Part shown: positions 8,352 through 14,810 of the stretch, one piece after another
Position numbering within the stretch: position 1 is the stretch's first letter
Layout: each line of letters begins with the position of its first letter
Assembly (NCBI GenBank): GCA_036477795.1
Contig: JAZGDL010000334.1
Span: 1 to 26,247, forward strand
Direction of reading: 5' to 3'
Length of the DNA: 26,247 nucleotides
Origin: JAZGDL01 sp036477795
GTDB lineage: Bacteria; Planctomycetota; Phycisphaerae; UBA1845
The notes under the pieces: generated by a model
What the model saw: only the letters and a program-made list of their open reading frames with translations
Databases searched by the model: none
What the model was told of the DNA's origin: nothing
Translations under genes and position numbers: made by a program

Positions 8352-9325
8352 GACCGGCCACCCTCCAGGCCGGTGCCGGACCGTCCGCGTCTACCGGGTC
8401 GTCCTCGCGGCCTGGGCCTGCGGCGGTTCTCCCGGGCCCCCGCCGGCTGGGTTTGCCGCTGATTCTCCTCCAGGCGTTGAAACTCCTCCCGCGTCATGTT
8501 GAACAGTTCCAGGTCCTCATCGGACGGCTCCAAAGACGCGTCACCGGTAAGACGTCCTTCCGGCTCCTCGCCGCGTTCGCCGCGACTCAGGTCCAGCATG
8601 GCCCGAAACTCCGGCGGCAGCGCGGCCAAGAGCCCGTCAGCGTTGTCACCAAACAGGTCGAGCAACGACGGCAGCAGCTCCATCAGATCCTCTATGTCCA
8701 GTTGCGGAAGTTTCGACGGGTCAAAGTAGGGCGGATCGAAAAACTCAACCGGGAGCGTCTCGGACAGCGCGATGATCGTCTCCTCGTCGAGACCCAGATC
8801 CGTTTCCATGTCCAGCAGCGGCGGGTCCGCCCGCATGGTGTACACCCGATGGACCACCTCCGCATCGTCGACGTCGAATTCGTCTTCCAACGATTCGCGC
8901 GGCGCGAAGAGGATCTCCAAGGTGATTGCCCGCAAACCCTCCGTCGCCGTTTCAACCACCCGCATCCGCCAGCCGTAATTCGGGAATCGCAGCGTGAAAT
9001 CCCCCTCGACCTCGTCATCAGCCTCCTGCTCGAAGTGGATCAAGCCGGTGTCCAGCTCCGCCAGCTTCGATTCCGCCAGCATCAGCACCCGGGTCAGGTC
9101 CTCACTGGCATAAGCCGCCTCCCGCGACTCTTGCACCTGTGCCCCGATGAAGGTCAATCCCAACAACAGTAGCCCGATGGAGATCACCACGTCCATCAGG
9201 ATGTACCCCAAACGCCGATCCGCCCGCAGGCGGATCCGAGCCCCAAGCGCCAGCGCGGGGTCACTACGCACACCCGTCGCTTGCGCTCGGGGCTCGGAAC
9301 AGTAATCGTCCGCCCATCGAATCAC
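8348..9325 (-). CDS. gspI: GspI-like minor pseudopilin with an unusual long leader
   Basis: Pseudopilin placed by gene order (H-I-J-K) and by its prepilin helix. From GTG at 9325, which overlaps the gspH stop as GTGA, the product has 325 residues. The membrane segment YILMDVVISIGLLLLGLTFI follows a Gly, but mature position 5 is Asp rather than the nearly invariant Glu. The 40-residue leader is much longer than those of its neighbours (10-13), and about half of it is encoded by an inverted repeat at 9236-9297. A later GTG at 9271 would give a 22-residue leader. The open frame extends upstream to 9415, but that part lies inside gspH. Residues after the helix read LAESKLAEL, as in GspI/PilV-type proteins. 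The C-terminal half is an atypical acidic extension followed by a basic Arg/Gly/Pro tail. Assignment as GspI is likely, not certain. Confidence 0.78.
   Translation of the reverse strand: MIRWADDYCSEPRAQATGVRSDPALALGARIRLRADRRLGYILMDVVISIGLLLLGLTFIGAQVQESREAAYASEDLTRVLMLAESKLAELDTGLIHFEQEADDEVEGDFTLRFPNYGWRMRVVETATEGLRAITLEILFAPRESLEDEFDVDDAEVVHRVYTMRADPPLLDMETDLGLDEETIIALSETLPVEFFDPPYFDPSKLPQLDIEDLMELLPSLLDLFGDNADGLLAALPPEFRAMLDLSRGERGEEPEGRLTGDASLEPSDEDLELFNMTREEFQRLEENQRQTQPAGARENRRRPRPRGRPGRRGRSGTGLEGGRS
9236..9297. repeat. 20-bp inverted repeat in the gspI leader region
   Basis: Arms CCGAGCCCCAAGCGCCAGCG (9236-9255) and CGCTTGCGCTCGGGGCTCGG (9278-9297) are complementary at 18 of 20 positions, with a 22-base loop. 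It resembles dispersed planctomycete palindromes with an AGCCCCGAGCGCAAGCG core (from memory; not searched). It sits between the gspH stop and the sequence encoding the gspI prepilin helix. Confidence 0.75.
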
Positions 9326-10083
9326 CGCCGGACCCTCGTCTCTGAAATCTCCAGCACTTCCTCTTCCGTCAGTGGAGTTTCGCGCAGAAAATCGCGCCGC
9401 AGAACCGGCGGCCAATCATGCTCCTTAAACATCTCCAGCTCCTCCTCATAGAAGGGCCGTTGCAGCCAGATCAGCCCGGTGAACCCGTCGGCGATCACCT
9501 CGATCCGCCGGTACTCATCCAGCTCTTCAGGATCGACCTCCGCGGGCGCATCGGTCAGTAGGTAGGTCACCCACTCGCTGGTCCCGTCGGTCTCGACGAT
9601 CAGCGGAGGAAAGCCCTCTTCAAACCCTTCCGCCAGCGCCTCCAGACGCTCCTCCTCCTGCTCGCCGACCAGTTCCTCCTCCAGCTTCTCCAGAGTCGGC
9701 CGGCCCAGGCGTGTCTCGGCACAACGAATATCCCGCAGCAACGTTTCCCCCCGTGCCCAAGGAGAGGTCACCAGGTTGTACACTCCGGGCTCCAGAAAGG
9801 GATCGTCTTCCCGTTCGATCAGCGGTTGTCGTTGCTCGCCCTCGCTGTCGATCTCATCCTCTTCGGGAAACCGGATGCGGTAGCGCTTCCCGTCGTACAT
9901 GGCGTTGGCCCGTACCAGGGTCAACATCGCCCGCATCTGCCGGGCCGACTCCGGCAGGCGTCGATTCTCGATCTCCCGCATCAGATCGGGTATCGCCAGA
10001 CCGAACACCGCCATCAGCAGCCCGATCACCAGGATAACCTCAACCAGCGTGTATCCAGGTCTGTATCGCACTCGACCGTCCAC
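9322..10083 (-). CDS. gspH: GspH-like minor pseudopilin
   Basis: Minor pseudopilin of the T2SS tip. The class III signal is RYRPG then YTLVEVILVIGLLMAVFGLA, with Glu at mature position 5, followed by a GspH-like segment (ESARQMRAMLTLVRANAMYD). The body is rich in acidic residues, for example LEKLEEELVGEQEEERLEAL. The start is uncertain. GTG at 10083 is given because it yields a 10-residue leader, like gspG and gspJ, and begins just after a hairpin at 10089-10112. Alternatives are TTG 10086, ATG 10128 and TTG 10155, the last giving 34 leader residues. None has a clear Shine-Dalgarno sequence. The 3' end overlaps the gspI GTG by 3 bases. Function is inferred from gene order and the pilin helix. 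Confidence 0.83.
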   Translation of the reverse strand: MDGRVRYRPGYTLVEVILVIGLLMAVFGLAIPDLMREIENRRLPESARQMRAMLTLVRANAMYDGKRYRIRFPEEDEIDSEGEQRQPLIEREDDPFLEPGVYNLVTSPWARGETLLRDIRCAETRLGRPTLEKLEEELVGEQEEERLEALAEGFEEGFPPLIVETDGTSEWVTYLLTDAPAEVDPEELDEYRRIEVIADGFTGLIWLQRPFYEEELEMFKEHDWPPVLRRDFLRETPLTEEEVLEISETRVRR

Positions 10084-10088
10084 CAAAG

Positions 10089-10112
10089 GCCCACGGATTT
10101 TAACCCGTGGGC
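10089..10112. repeat. Hairpin between gspG and gspH
   Basis: Perfect 8-bp arms (GCCCACGG at 10089-10096, CCGTGGGC at 10105-10112) enclose an 8-base AT-rich loop. Similar cccacgg...ccgtggg palindromes occur widely in planctomycete intergenic regions (recollection, not searched). If it is intergenic, gspH must start downstream of it. Confidence 0.7.
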
Positions 10113-10157
10113 GCTCACAAACCCACATCCGCAACGTCAAACGACGGAAGAACAAGA

Positions 10158-10613
10158 CTACCGCTCGACCCAGTTCTTGACGTCGTCGTCCGTCCCGTCG
10201 TCAGCGTCGGGGCCGATGCTCCACAGGTCGTAGTGGTCCTCGTTGAAGTCACCCGGTGAACGATACTGAAACTCGTTTTCCCAGGGGTCACGAAGCTCCT
10301 GCAGCGGGGTCTCCATATAGGGCCCCCTCCACAGTTTCTTGTCCTCGTCAACGCTGCTCGGCCGCTCATACAGCGCCGCCAGCCCCTCGTCGCTATCCGG
10401 ATAGCGACCCACGTCGAAACGGTACTGTTTCAACGCGCTGGCGATGCTCCCGTTGCGCCCGATCGCGGCCCGGCACAGGTCTTTTCTGGCCCTGTCACCC
10501 GCACCCATCAGCGCCGGCACTGCGAACGCAGCCAAGAGCGCCAGGATGGCCGCCACCATCAACACTTCAATCAGCGTGAACCCCGACCTACGCCGCGTGG
10601 TCCTGTATCTCAT
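10158..10613 (-). CDS. gspG: GspG major pseudopilin
   Basis: Main building block of the T2SS pseudopilus, processed by a prepilin peptidase that is not in this window. The 151-residue size is typical. The 11-residue leader MRYRTTRRRSG is followed by FTLIEVLMVAAILALLAAFA with Glu at mature position 5. The body holds GspG signatures: ALKQYRFDVGRYPDSDEGLAAL, then GPYMETP, LRDPWENEFQYRSPG and DLWSIGPDADDGTDDDV, whose C-terminal Asp-rich loop matches the calcium site of GspG. A TAGGAGA Shine-Dalgarno sequence lies 8 bases upstream of the ATG at 10613. The gene follows gspF after a 228-base gap filled with repeats. This is the most certain pseudopilin of the set. Confidence 0.96.
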   Translation of the reverse strand: MRYRTTRRRSGFTLIEVLMVAAILALLAAFAVPALMGAGDRARKDLCRAAIGRNGSIASALKQYRFDVGRYPDSDEGLAALYERPSSVDEDKKLWRGPYMETPLQELRDPWENEFQYRSPGDFNEDHYDLWSIGPDADDGTDDDVKNWVER

Positions 10614-10635
10614 GTCTTTAGTCTCCTATTAGCAA

Positions 10636-10647
10636 GCATGATCATGC
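10636..10647. repeat. 12-bp perfect palindrome upstream of gspG
   Basis: GCATGATCATGC reads the same on both strands. It lies 23 bases upstream of the gspG start and abuts the first 71-bp repeat copy. It could be an operator or part of the repeat junction; nothing more can be said. Confidence 0.4.
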
Positions 10648-10715
10648 ATGTCCTGTCAGTTCTCTCTGAATCATCAGCGAACGCTCGTCGCACCCATCTT
10701 CAAGATCGGCAGCAG
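10645..10715 (-). pseudogene. Vestigial 71-bp copy of the gspF 3' end
   Basis: This segment matches 10813-10883 at an offset of exactly 168 bases, with two mismatches (10662 and 10685). It encodes the last 13 codons of gspF including the stop, with one change (ATSVR instead of ATGVR), plus 29 bases of the 3' flank. It has no start and no function as a gene; it is a duplicated gene end. Confidence 0.93.
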
Positions 10716-10812
10716 GTGCTGGTGCGAGAATCCTTTCTCGCACCCATCCGCCGCGGGAATCCCTTCCCGCAGCCCCCCAGGGGGGGACCGAGAAAGGATT
10801 CTCGGTCCAGCG
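10716..10812. repeat. Three-hairpin cluster between the 71-bp direct repeats
   Basis: Hairpin A has 10-bp arms (GGTGCGAGAA at 10721-10730, complement 10735-10744). Hairpin B has 7-bp arms (GCGGGAA at 10753-10759, complement 10764-10770). Hairpin C has 10-bp arms (GGACCGAGAA at 10785-10794, complement 10799-10808). All have 4-base loops: TCCT, TCCC and AGGA. The core of C is the exact reverse complement of the core of A, so the cluster is itself an inverted arrangement, like a BIME. A C6-A-G6 stretch (10773-10785) lies between B and C. In the gspF-gspG gap it could stabilise or attenuate the transcript. Confidence 0.85.
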
Positions 10813-10883
10813 TGCATGTCCTGTCAGTTTTCTCTGAATCATCAGCGAACGCCCGTCGCACCCATCTTCAAGATCGGCAGCAG
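10813..10883. repeat. Second copy of the 71-bp direct repeat (includes the real gspF 3' end)
   Basis: This copy contains the authentic last 13 codons and stop (10842-10844) of gspF plus 29 bases beyond. It pairs with 10645-10715 at 69 of 71 positions. Confidence 0.93.
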
Positions 10884-12044
10884 CAAAGCGAACGCAATCC
10901 CACCCACAATGAACGCCATCATGGTCAGCAGCAGCGGTTCCACCAGACGCACCGTGGTATCAATAGTCCGTGCCGTACGCGACTCGTTGGTCTCGGCGAT
11001 CTGCACCAGCACGTTCTCCAGGTTGTTGCTCTCTTCCGCCACGGCGATCATGCTCAATATGTCGCCGGGAAACAAACCGCTCTTGCCCAGCGGCGCCGAA
11101 AGCGTCTCGCCGCGGCGCACGCTCTCGGTGGCGGATTCGATCTGCTCCGCCAATATCTCGTTGCCCGCGGAATCCTTCGATATTCTCAGTGCCTGCAAAA
11201 TGGAAACGCCGTTTTGCAGCAGCGTGCCCAGAATACGGCAGAAACGGCTGACCGAGACCATGGTGTACAAGGTGCCGAACAGCGGGGCCCGCAGCTTGGC
11301 CAGCGCCAGCGCCCGCCGACCATACTCCGTGCGCTTAAACAACGAGAAACCGACCGCCGCCGCCACCACCCCGCAGATCAGATACCCATAGTAGTCGGTC
11401 AGCACGTGGCAGGTCGCAAAGACCAGCCGGGTCATCACGTTGTAGGTCTCCGGACGCATGTGCGATTCCAGTTTGGGCACCACAAACGTCATGATGAATA
11501 CCACCACCGCGACGCCGGCGCACAGCAACAGCGCCGGGTAGATCATGGCCCCGATGAGCTTGTTGCGAAGCTCGTCCTGCTTGTCCGCAAATATGGAGAG
11601 ACGGGTCAGCACCTCTTCCAGGAACCCACCACGCTCGCCGGCCCGAATCATCGAGCACTGCAGCGTGCTGAATATGTTGGTGTTCTTCTGCAGCGCATCC
11701 GCCACCGTCGACCCGCCGGCCACGTCCTCGCGCACCTCGCGCAGAACGCGCCGCAACACCGGCGGCGAGCCCTCCTGGCTCGCCAGCACGTCCAGGGCAC
11801 GCAGCATGGGCACCCCGGCCCGCAGCAGGTCGGCCAGTTGCTGATAGAACGTCGTCAGGTGCCGGAGCTTGATGCCTTTGCCGCGCCCGGTCAGCGCTGA
11901 GCGGGCCGCAGACTCATCCACCGCCAGCGGAAACAGCGACTGCTCCTCCAGCATGCGGGCCGCCACCTGGGCGTTCTCCGCGGTGAGCGAACCGCTCACC
12001 TGCTTGCCGCCATGCTCGATAGCCGTGTAGGCGTACGTGGGCAC
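10842..12044 (-). CDS. gspF: GspF inner-membrane platform protein
   Basis: Polytopic platform protein that couples GspE to pseudopilus assembly. At 400 residues it is full length. It begins PTYAYTAIEHGGKQVSGSL, the usual GspF N-terminus, and has the two T2SF repeats: LTTFYQQLADLLRAGVPMLR near 63-82 and SRFCRILGTLLQNGVSILQA near 264-283, with EDVAGGSTVADAL and ESVRRGETLSAPL at matching places. Membrane segments lie near 163-190, 218-236 and 365-392. The start is GTG at 12044 with AAGGGG 10 bases upstream. It is separated from gspE by a 326-base-plus gap of short tandem repeats and from gspG by the duplicated 3' end. No defects are seen in the protein. Confidence 0.96.
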   Translation of the reverse strand: MPTYAYTAIEHGGKQVSGSLTAENAQVAARMLEEQSLFPLAVDESAARSALTGRGKGIKLRHLTTFYQQLADLLRAGVPMLRALDVLASQEGSPPVLRRVLREVREDVAGGSTVADALQKNTNIFSTLQCSMIRAGERGGFLEEVLTRLSIFADKQDELRNKLIGAMIYPALLLCAGVAVVVFIMTFVVPKLESHMRPETYNVMTRLVFATCHVLTDYYGYLICGVVAAAVGFSLFKRTEYGRRALALAKLRAPLFGTLYTMVSVSRFCRILGTLLQNGVSILQALRISKDSAGNEILAEQIESATESVRRGETLSAPLGKSGLFPGDILSMIAVAEESNNLENVLVQIAETNESRTARTIDTTVRLVEPLLLTMMAFIVGGIAFALLLPILKMGATGVR

Positions 12045-12251
12045 GATCGTTCAACCCCTTCCAACGGCGCGCTCAGGCCCCGCCGCTCGCTCCCAACGGT
12101 GCGATCCATCATAGACTGTAGATAGACGCGTCGAAGTGATGCTCGACATACGACCCTCCCTGGCCTCTGCCAAAGCCCGCCACCGCCTCGATAAACTCCC
12201 AACCAACATTACCCTAAACCATATGACCACAGGAGTGAAGAGTGAAAAGTA

Positions 12252-12393
12252 GGGACGAAGGGACGAAGGGACGAAGGGGAGGGAAGGCACGGAGGCACGA
12301 AGGCACGGAGGCACGAAGGGGAGGAAGGGCACGAAGGCACGAAGCTGAGGGCGACCGAGGAGGGAGCCCGAAGGAAGCACGGAGGCACGGAGG
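12252..12393. repeat. Degenerate octamer array (GGNACGAA / GGCACGGA)
   Basis: Three units of GGGACGAA are followed by alternating GGCACGGA and GGCACGAA units to 12343, with 1-2 base slips, then GGCACGGA-type units again at 12377-12393. The period of 8 keeps no reading frame, so it is non-coding. A related 9-base doublet, GAGCACGCA/GAGCACGCG, occurs at 18917-18934. Confidence 0.88.
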
Positions 12394-12455
12394 GGAATCG
12401 TCAATCGCATCGTAGGTTTCTCCTTAAGGCGCGTAGGTACGTAGGCGCGACCAGG

Positions 12456-12518
12456 AATCCTTAATCGTCAATCGTCAATCCGCAATCCGCAATCCCCAAT
12501 CCCCAATCGTCAAACGTC
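12456..12518. repeat. Nine-unit heptamer array (AATCNNC)
   Basis: Nine contiguous 7-base units read AATCCTT, AATCGTC twice, AATCCGC twice, AATCCCC twice, AATCGTC, AAACGTC. Units change in pairs while the AATC core is kept. The array ends 12 bases past the gspE stop. It resembles the short tandemly repeated heptamers of cyanobacteria in form, though no relation is claimed. Confidence 0.93.
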
Positions 12519-12530
12519 CCAATGGTCCGG

Positions 12531-14204
12531 CTACTGACCGGTCTTGGTCACCCGCACGACCTCCTCGACCGTGGTCTCTCCGGCGCGCACCTTGGCCCAG
12601 CCGTCTTGGCGCATCGACACCATGCCGCCTCGCCGTGCGGCTTCAGTCATCTCCCCGATCGACGCGTGTTTCACCACCTGCTCGCGCAGCTCGTCATTCA
12701 TGGTCAGCAACTCGAAGATGCCGGATCGGCCCCGATAACCGCTGTGCCGGCATTCCCGGCAGCCCACCGCCCGATAAATCTCCGTGCCCGGCTCATATTG
12801 AAAATCGCCGGGCAGCTTGTCCGGATCGGGCTCGTACTGTTCCTTGCATTCGGGGCACACCTTACGCACCAGACGCTGAGCCAGCACTCCGCCGATTGAG
12901 CTGCTGACCAGAAACGGCTCCACCCCCATGTCCAGCAGTCTCACGTTGGCCGTGGGGGCGTCGTTGGTGTGCAGCGTGCTGAAGACCACGTGGCCCGTCA
13001 GGGAGGCGTTGATGGCCACCTCGGCCGTCTCCAGGTCGCGAATCTCACCCACCAGAATCACGTCCGGGTCATGTCGCAGGAACGAACGCAAGGCTGATGC
13101 GAAGGTCAAGCCGATCTTGGGCGCAATCCCCACCTGATTGATGCCGTCCAACTGGTATTCAACCGGGTCCTCAATGGTCAGGATCTTGACCTTGTCATTC
13201 TTGATGGCGTTGAGAGACGAATAGAGAGTGGTGGTCTTGCCCGAGCCGGTCGGCCCGGTGACCAGAATGATGCCATAGGGCTGTTGGATGAGATCGTTGT
13301 ACCGTTCCAGAAGCACGCCGCCCATGCCAAGCTGGTTCAGACCGTAGAGCACCGACGACTTGTCCAGAATACGCATCACCACCGCAGCACCGTAGATCGT
13401 CGGGATGATGCTCACCCGCAAGTCGATTTCCTTGTTCTGCGCCCGAATCCGGAAACCCCCGTCCTGCGGCAGGCGGTGCTCGGCGATGTTCAGATTCGCC
13501 AGAATCTTGATGCGCGAAACGATCGCCGCATGGAAGCGCCGAATCTCCGGCGGAACACTGGTGGTGTGCAACACGCCGTCGATGCGGTATCGAATGCGCA
13601 GCCCCTCCTCATTCGGCTCAACGTGTACGTCGCTGGCCCGGTCGCGGATGGCCTCCAGGAGAATCTCGTTCACCAGGCGAACGACCGTCGCCTCCTGGGC
13701 CATCTCGATCAGATCCTTGTCGTCCTCCGCTACGTCGCTGACCACCTCGACGTCGTCGCCCACCATCGCTTCGATGGTCTCACCGCCCACCCCGTAATGC
13801 TGATTGATAACCCGTTGAACGTCACCTTCGGTCGCCAACAAAGGCTCGACCCGCATGCCCGTCAGCATGCGGATCTCATCAAAGGCATACAGGTTCAACG
13901 CGTTAGCCGTCGCCACGCGAATGGTGCCGTCTTCCTGGGCAACGGGAAACAGCCGGTACCTGTGCACGATCCGTTTGGGAATGACCTTTAGGAGCTCGGG
14001 GTTGACCTCGATCTCGCTAAGATCGATCACCGGAATGGAGAGCTGCTCGCCGATCACCTCGAGCACGTCGAGCTCGCTGGCGAAGCCCATCTCCACCAGG
14101 GCCTTCTCAACACGGTCCGTCGGCTTGGTGCAGCGCTCGCGGGCCTCCTCGAGCTGCCCGGCGGTCACCTTACCGCGACGCAGAAGTATTTCGCCCAATG
14201 GCAC
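12531..14204 (-). CDS. gspE: GspE/PilB-type secretion ATPase
   Basis: Cytoplasmic hexameric ATPase that powers pseudopilus assembly. Numbering from GTG at 14204 gives 557 residues. An N1E/MshEN-like region covers about 1-60 (PLGEILLRRGKVTAGQLEEA); MshEN domains in other proteins bind c-di-GMP, but several motif positions differ here. The core holds Walker A GPTGSGKT (317-324), the Asp box LTIEDPVEY (342-350), Walker B VILVGEIRD (382-390) and the His box STLHTND (409-415). A zinc site is formed by C450, C453, C482 and C485 (CPEC, CREC). The 14204 start gives the usual PLGEILL N-terminus and has GAGGAGG 11 bases upstream; the frame stays open to a GTG at 14297, but those 31 residues look non-coding. 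It is the first gene of the operon and all catalytic residues are present. Confidence 0.96.
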   Translation of the reverse strand: MPLGEILLRRGKVTAGQLEEARERCTKPTDRVEKALVEMGFASELDVLEVIGEQLSIPVIDLSEIEVNPELLKVIPKRIVHRYRLFPVAQEDGTIRVATANALNLYAFDEIRMLTGMRVEPLLATEGDVQRVINQHYGVGGETIEAMVGDDVEVVSDVAEDDKDLIEMAQEATVVRLVNEILLEAIRDRASDVHVEPNEEGLRIRYRIDGVLHTTSVPPEIRRFHAAIVSRIKILANLNIAEHRLPQDGGFRIRAQNKEIDLRVSIIPTIYGAAVVMRILDKSSVLYGLNQLGMGGVLLERYNDLIQQPYGIILVTGPTGSGKTTTLYSSLNAIKNDKVKILTIEDPVEYQLDGINQVGIAPKIGLTFASALRSFLRHDPDVILVGEIRDLETAEVAINASLTGHVVFSTLHTNDAPTANVRLLDMGVEPFLVSSSIGGVLAQRLVRKVCPECKEQYEPDPDKLPGDFQYEPGTEIYRAVGCRECRHSGYRGRSGIFELLTMNDELREQVVKHASIGEMTEAARRGGMVSMRQDGWAKVRAGETTVEEVVRVTKTGQ

Positions 14205-14389
14205 GGGAAAACCATCCTCCTCATCGACCCCGGCGGCGTTGCCTACGTTGCCGGACCGTCGGGATACATCACCACCCCTGCGGCCCGTACACCGCACGAG
14301 GACTTGTACACTCTATCGGCTTGCCGGATTGCATGAAAACTAACCGAACACTTTGGTCCCGAGCAAAGTCACTCCCTACGTAACCTTAT

Positions 14390-14417
14390 ATTCTACACAT
14401 CGTTATGAATACAACAA
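14390..14417 (-). promoter_or_regulatory. Possible promoter for the T2SS operon
   Basis: On the minus strand TTGTTG (14417-14412) and TAGAAT (14395-14390) are 16 bases apart, in an AT-rich patch of a GC-rich divergent gap, about 185 bases upstream of the gspE start. The -35 match is weak, so this is tentative. Confidence 0.3.
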
Positions 14418-14467
14418 TAACGGACCGAGGGGGGCTCTATGGGTGACTTGGCGCCCCGGACTTGTCT

Positions 14468-14740
14468 ATGGGCGCTGGCAATCATAGTTTGTTCAATACC
14501 GCCGTGGGGGAACCGTCGTCAGGGGTGGAAGCCGTGCAGCCTACCGGGATATCGTACACCAAGCCGTGGTCCGCCTGTCGGCGCTTGTTCCGCGACGACC
14601 GGGCCGTGACCACCACCGAGTACGCGGTGATGTTGGGCATCATCGTCATGGCCGCCATTCTTGGATTCTCCAACTTCGCGGAACGTCTGGAACAGGTCTA
14701 CCTGCGAATCGACGACGAGCTGATCGCGGCGTCCGGATAG
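14468..14740 (+). CDS. Flp-family (type IVb) pilin-like small protein
   Basis: A 90-residue protein from ATG at 14468 (a TTG at 14462 is in frame, and a GTG further in is also possible). The C-terminal half reads LFRDDRA, then VTTTEYAVMLGIIVMAAILG, with Glu-Tyr at mature positions 5-6. This Glu-Tyr after a basic leader is the hallmark of Flp/Fap pilins of tad systems; the rest, FAERLEQVYLRIDDELIAAS, fits their short amphipathic tail. The leader is long (about 45 residues), so the true start may be later, and the residue before the cut is Ala, not Gly. No tad assembly genes are in the window. It diverges from gspE and converges on the FG-GAP gene. It may be assembled by a tad system elsewhere or share the local machinery; this is inference. 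Confidence 0.75.
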   Translation: MGAGNHSLFNTAVGEPSSGVEAVQPTGISYTKPWSACRRLFRDDRAVTTTEYAVMLGIIVMAAILGFSNFAERLEQVYLRIDDELIAASG

Positions 14741-14810
14741 GTGTTGACCTTCTAACCTGAGACCACTGATTCGTTCGCAAACCCTCGTCCAAGCACTAGT
14801 TTCCAGACGA

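Larger units (their letters stand above)
12045..12530. other. 486-base gspE-gspF gap filled mostly with tandem repeats
   Basis: No gene is supported. Bases 12045-12250 show no clear feature. The rest holds an octamer array (12252-12393) and a heptamer array (12456-12518), with a short GTAGG-rich stretch between. An open frame here encodes only a low-complexity Pro/Leu/Arg peptide derived from the repeats. Confidence 0.8.

Noticed and set aside
10642..10842. A 66-codon minus-strand frame with a repeated MIQREL/MIQRKL peptide
   Set aside because: The peptide repeat only reflects the 71-bp direct repeat; the frame runs through hairpins and has no start signal.
10638..11900. A 420-codon plus-strand open frame opposite gspF
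   Set aside because: It is His/Gln/Arg-rich, crosses the direct repeats and hairpins, and lies antisense to an unmistakable GspF.
12051..12410. A 119-codon low-complexity minus-strand frame between gspE and gspF
   Set aside because: It is the translation of the octamer repeat array, with no start signal and no family features.
12252..12518. A CRISPR array suggested by the dense repeats between gspE and gspF
   Set aside because: Repeat units are 7 or 8 bases, contiguous, with no unique spacers and no cas genes nearby.
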